Positions 5,067 to 7,268 of a stretch of DNA of 7,268 nucleotides are shown one piece after another. This DNA is from Blastococcus sp. CT_GayMR20 (GTDB lineage Bacteria > Actinomycetota > Actinomycetes > Mycobacteriales > Geodermatophilaceae): contig NZ_SPQM01000194.1 of the NCBI RefSeq assembly GCF_004570345.1, forward strand, positions 1-7,268, written 5' to 3'. A program made the translations under genes and the position numbers. The notes below the pieces were generated by a model that saw only the letters and a program-made list of their open reading frames with translations, was not told the DNA's origin and did not search any database. The first letter of the stretch is position 1; every line of letters starts with the position of its first letter.

Positions 5067-6494
5067 ATGGGGCGCATCATCGAGGGACTGCGGAGCCTGG
5101 CTTCCGCGGTCACGGCAGGCGGCGGCGCGGCGAGGGCCGCGCGGTCGGACCTCAGGCGGGAGAAGTCGCTGGTCGACCTGCCCGAGGAGCAGCCGTCCAA
5201 CGCCGAGACGGCGGTCCTGAGCCGGGTCGTCGTCACCGCGTACCGCCGCGACGCGGGGGAGGCGAACGACCTCCAGGCCGGCGCCCGACAGCTGGTCGCC
5301 GCAGAGGCCGAGGCCGTCCGGGCACAGGCGGTCCGCGACGCCGTCGTCGCCGGCGAGCAGGCGGCGCGGCGCCGGCAGCGGGCCGACGAGGCCGGCGAGC
5401 GCGAGGCCCGGACGCTCAGCCAGGAGATCGACCACGCGCGGCCGCTCATCGGACTGCGGGTGCTGGCCGGGATCGAGGTCATGTTGCTCTTGGCCGAGAT
5501 CTTCTTCTGGTACCAGGTGTTCACCTACGACACCGACGACGGCCTGAGCTGGCTGTCCGTGGAGAAGCTGGGTGCCGTCGTCCTGGGCCTGGCGATCCCG
5601 ATGCTCGGGTTGCTCGCCGCCCGGGCGGCCGGTGCCACCTGGCAGCGATTCCTCCGTCACCCGGCGGCGGACGCGGCCGGCAGGCGCAACCAGCACGGTG
5701 CAGTGATCGCCGCGACGACGATCCTGGTGCTGGCCTGCTACGTGGTCTTCGCGCTGGTCTACTGGCGGTACGCACCGAAGGACGGATACGAGGCGACGTC
5801 ATCGGCGATGGACCTGCCTCCGTGGCCGGCCGGACTGTTCTTCGCCGGGCTGATCCTGGCCGATGCTGTCGCCCGGGCCTTCTGCACCAGCGAGGCGGCC
5901 ATGGCGGCCCGCGACCGCGACAAGAAGGTCGCCGCTGATCGGGCCGAGGTCCGCGTGGTCAGCGACCGGGCCGTGTCGGCGACGGCGGGATGGCACACCT
6001 CGTGGTTGTCGCTGCGCAACCAGGTCGCGGTGGCCCTCGACGGCATCGGCCAGGTGGTTGCCACCGGAGACCTCCTGGTCCTGCAGTCCCGTTCACGCCG
6101 GGCCGACCGGCCAGCCGGGACCGGCTGGGCGCAGACCGGGTCGACCTGGACCGACGCAGGGAGCTACGCAGTGCCCACGGTCCAGCTGCCCGTGCACCTG
6201 AGCATCGGCCAGGTGTCGGCGACCTTGCAGGCACTGACCGCTGCGGTCGACACCCTGACCCGGCACCAGCCTCCTGCGCTGGCCGAGCAGCCGGCGCTCC
6301 GGGAGGAGCTCGACGACCTGCACCGTCGCATCGGCGGCCTGCAGGAAGCGGTCGACCGGTCGGAGCAGGCGGAGGCCGACATGGTCACCGAGGAGGCGGT
6401 CGCCGAGGCGTCCGCGGCGGGTGAGCCCGAGACGCACGTGGTCCAGGGCAACCACGTGGTCGTGCCGTTGACGCGAACGGGCTCGCCCGGCTGA
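5067..6494 (+). CDS. Four-helix membrane protein with flanking coiled-coil regions, unknown function
   Basis: I do not recognise this 475-residue protein. Residues about 65-125 are rich in Ala, Glu and Arg and look like a long, probably coiled-coil, helix. Four hydrophobic segments follow, near 127-152, 167-190, 211-233 and 253-273. The loop at 191-210 is basic (RFLRH, GRR) and that at 153-166 is acidic (TYDTDD), so the positive-inside rule puts both termini in the cytoplasm. Residues 278-300 are again charged and helical. About 378-446 looks like another amphipathic helical stretch, ending in a short strand-like tail (HVVVPL). No catalytic motif is apparent. AAGGGA at 5055-5060 supports the ATG. 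Hairpins on both sides suggest a single-gene transcript. A scaffold or mechanosensor-like role is conceivable, but nothing shows it. Confidence 0.82.
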   Translation: MGRIIEGLRSLASAVTAGGGAARAARSDLRREKSLVDLPEEQPSNAETAVLSRVVVTAYRRDAGEANDLQAGARQLVAAEAEAVRAQAVRDAVVAGEQAARRRQRADEAGEREARTLSQEIDHARPLIGLRVLAGIEVMLLLAEIFFWYQVFTYDTDDGLSWLSVEKLGAVVLGLAIPMLGLLAARAAGATWQRFLRHPAADAAGRRNQHGAVIAATTILVLACYVVFALVYWRYAPKDGYEATSSAMDLPPWPAGLFFAGLILADAVARAFCTSEAAMAARDRDKKVAADRAEVRVVSDRAVSATAGWHTSWLSLRNQVAVALDGIGQVVATGDLLVLQSRSRRADRPAGTGWAQTGSTWTDAGSYAVPTVQLPVHLSIGQVSATLQALTAAVDTLTRHQPPALAEQPALREELDDLHRRIGGLQEAVDRSEQAEADMVTEEAVAEASAAGEPETHVVQGNHVVVPLTRTGSPG

Positions 6495-6507
6495 CACGGC
6501 AGGTGCG

Positions 6508-6539
6508 GTGGGGCCCCGGACAGACGTCCGGGGCCCCAC
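6508..6539 (+). terminator. Perfect 14-bp hairpin terminator after the membrane-protein gene
   Basis: The arms GTGGGGCCCCGGAC (6508-6521) and GTCCGGGGCCCCAC (6526-6539) are exactly complementary around the 4-base loop AGAC, 13 bases after the stop. A G-T pair can extend the stem by one. It is a very stable stem without a T-run, typical of this kind of genome. Being symmetrical it could work in both directions. Confidence 0.8.
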
Positions 6540-6717
6540 TCGGCCCTGAGCGCATCGCTGCTCAGCCGCACCGCCGAGGGGGACGAACCGGCGTGCCGCC
6601 TCGATCTTCCGCAGGACAGAACCGAACGGATGGCCGACCGGGATCCCGGGTAGCGGCTCCGTCGGCAGCCGCCGCCACCGGTGTGCGGCGCTGCAACCGA
6701 CCGAGAGGACCGCACCT
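6540..6717 (+). promoter_or_regulatory. Upstream region of the aldo/keto reductase gene, with palindromes
   Basis: This gene-free stretch should hold the promoter of the reductase, though I see no clear -10/-35 pair. It contains CTGAGC/GCTCAG arms with an 8-base loop (6546-6565) and the perfect 12-bp palindrome CCGGGATCCCGG (6638-6649), a possible operator 68 bases before the start codon. AGAGG at 6704-6708 is the likely ribosome site, 9 bases from the GTG. I found no convincing small gene. Confidence 0.35.
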
Positions 6718-7268
6718 GTGGCTCATGCCTCCGCATCCGGAGTGCCCACGATCACCCTCAACAACGGTGTCGAGATCCCCCAGCTGGGCTTCGGCGTCTT
6801 CCAGATCCCACCGGGGGACACCGTCAAGGCCACCACGACGGCCCTGGAGATCGGCTACCGCCACATCGACACGGCGCAGATGTACGGCAACGAGCGGGAG
6901 GTCGGCATCGCCGTCCGCGAGTCGGGCGTCGACCGCGACGAGATCTTCGTGACCAGCAAGCTGAACAACAACCGGCTCGAGCGCGACGACATCCTCCGCT
7001 CGTTCGACCGCAGCCTCGCCGACACGGGCCTGGACCACCTCGACCTCTTCCTCGTGCACTGGCCACTGCCGGCGGTGAGCGACTTCGTCGCTCGCTGGAA
7101 GGTGATGGAGGAGATCTACGCGGGCGGCCGGGTGCGGGCGATCGGCGTCTCCAACTTCCAGCCGCACCACCTGCGCACGCTGTTCGCCGAGACGGAGGTG
7201 CGCCCGGCGGTCAACCAGATCGAGGTGCACCCGTACCTGACGCAGGACGAGCTGCGCGCGTTCGACGC
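6718..7268 (+). CDS. Aldo/keto reductase, DkgA-like, C-terminus beyond window
   Basis: The first 183 codons encode an NADPH-dependent aldo/keto reductase, a cytoplasmic TIM-barrel enzyme that interconverts carbonyls and alcohols. The pattern is that of the 2,5-diketo-D-gluconate reductase branch: the N-terminal hairpin (TLNNGVEIPQLGFGVFQ), then GYRHID51TAQMY56GNE, VTSK81L and LFLVH114WP, giving the full D-Y-K-H catalytic set. Family landmarks GRVRAIGVSNF (137-147) and PAVNQIEVHPYL (163-174) follow. The cofactor-binding C-terminus is off the right edge. The GTG start at 6718 is preceded by AGAGG, and the protein begins a few residues before the first barrel element, as usual. The natural substrate cannot be told from sequence. 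A strong hairpin upstream separates it from the previous gene. Confidence 0.93.
   Translation, partial: MAHASASGVPTITLNNGVEIPQLGFGVFQIPPGDTVKATTTALEIGYRHIDTAQMYGNEREVGIAVRESGVDRDEIFVTSKLNNNRLERDDILRSFDRSLADTGLDHLDLFLVHWPLPAVSDFVARWKVMEEIYAGGRVRAIGVSNFQPHHLRTLFAETEVRPAVNQIEVHPYLTQDELRAFD

Overview
The window is very GC-rich (roughly 70% by eye). It uses GTC/CTG/GCC/CGG-type codons, and five of its seven genes appear to start with GTG. These traits point to a high-GC actinobacterium. Something near the Geodermatophilaceae or Frankiales would fit, but that placement is inference and nothing here fixes the genus.

Left half (1-4097): a compact enzyme cluster around a divergent promoter region. 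On the minus strand, read right to left, are an FAD-dependent oxidoreductase (1606-2871), a radical SAM enzyme (476-1609, overlapping the previous gene by 4 bp) and an aspartate/ornithine-type carbamoyltransferase (1-474, one base after the previous stop and cut by the window edge). On the plus strand, from the other side of a ~100 bp spacer, is a second radical SAM enzyme (2970-4097), clearly a paralogue of the first. The two radical SAM proteins share an N-terminal region, the CX3CX2C cluster motif, and a C-terminal Cys/CX2C/His set that could bind a second metal cluster. The carbamoyltransferase keeps its carbamoyl-phosphate residues but lacks the lysines of the ATCase catalytic loop, so it probably does not make carbamoyl-aspartate. 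Together these genes look like an undescribed small-molecule pathway combining radical chemistry, flavin oxidation and carbamoylation. I cannot name the product.

Middle (4098-6540): two envelope-type genes on the plus strand, each followed by a long GC-rich hairpin. The first (4161-4904) encodes a membrane-anchored von Willebrand factor A (VWA) domain protein with an intact metal site. The second (5067-6494) encodes a four-helix membrane protein flanked by predicted coiled-coil regions, of unknown function. The hairpin between them suggests separate transcription.

Right end (6541-7268): a 178-base leader with a 12-bp palindrome, then the first 183 codons of an aldo/keto reductase of the 2,5-diketogluconate reductase type, cut by the window edge. 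It looks like ordinary metabolism unrelated to the cluster.

I saw no tRNA, rRNA, CRISPR array, insertion sequence or frameshifted gene.
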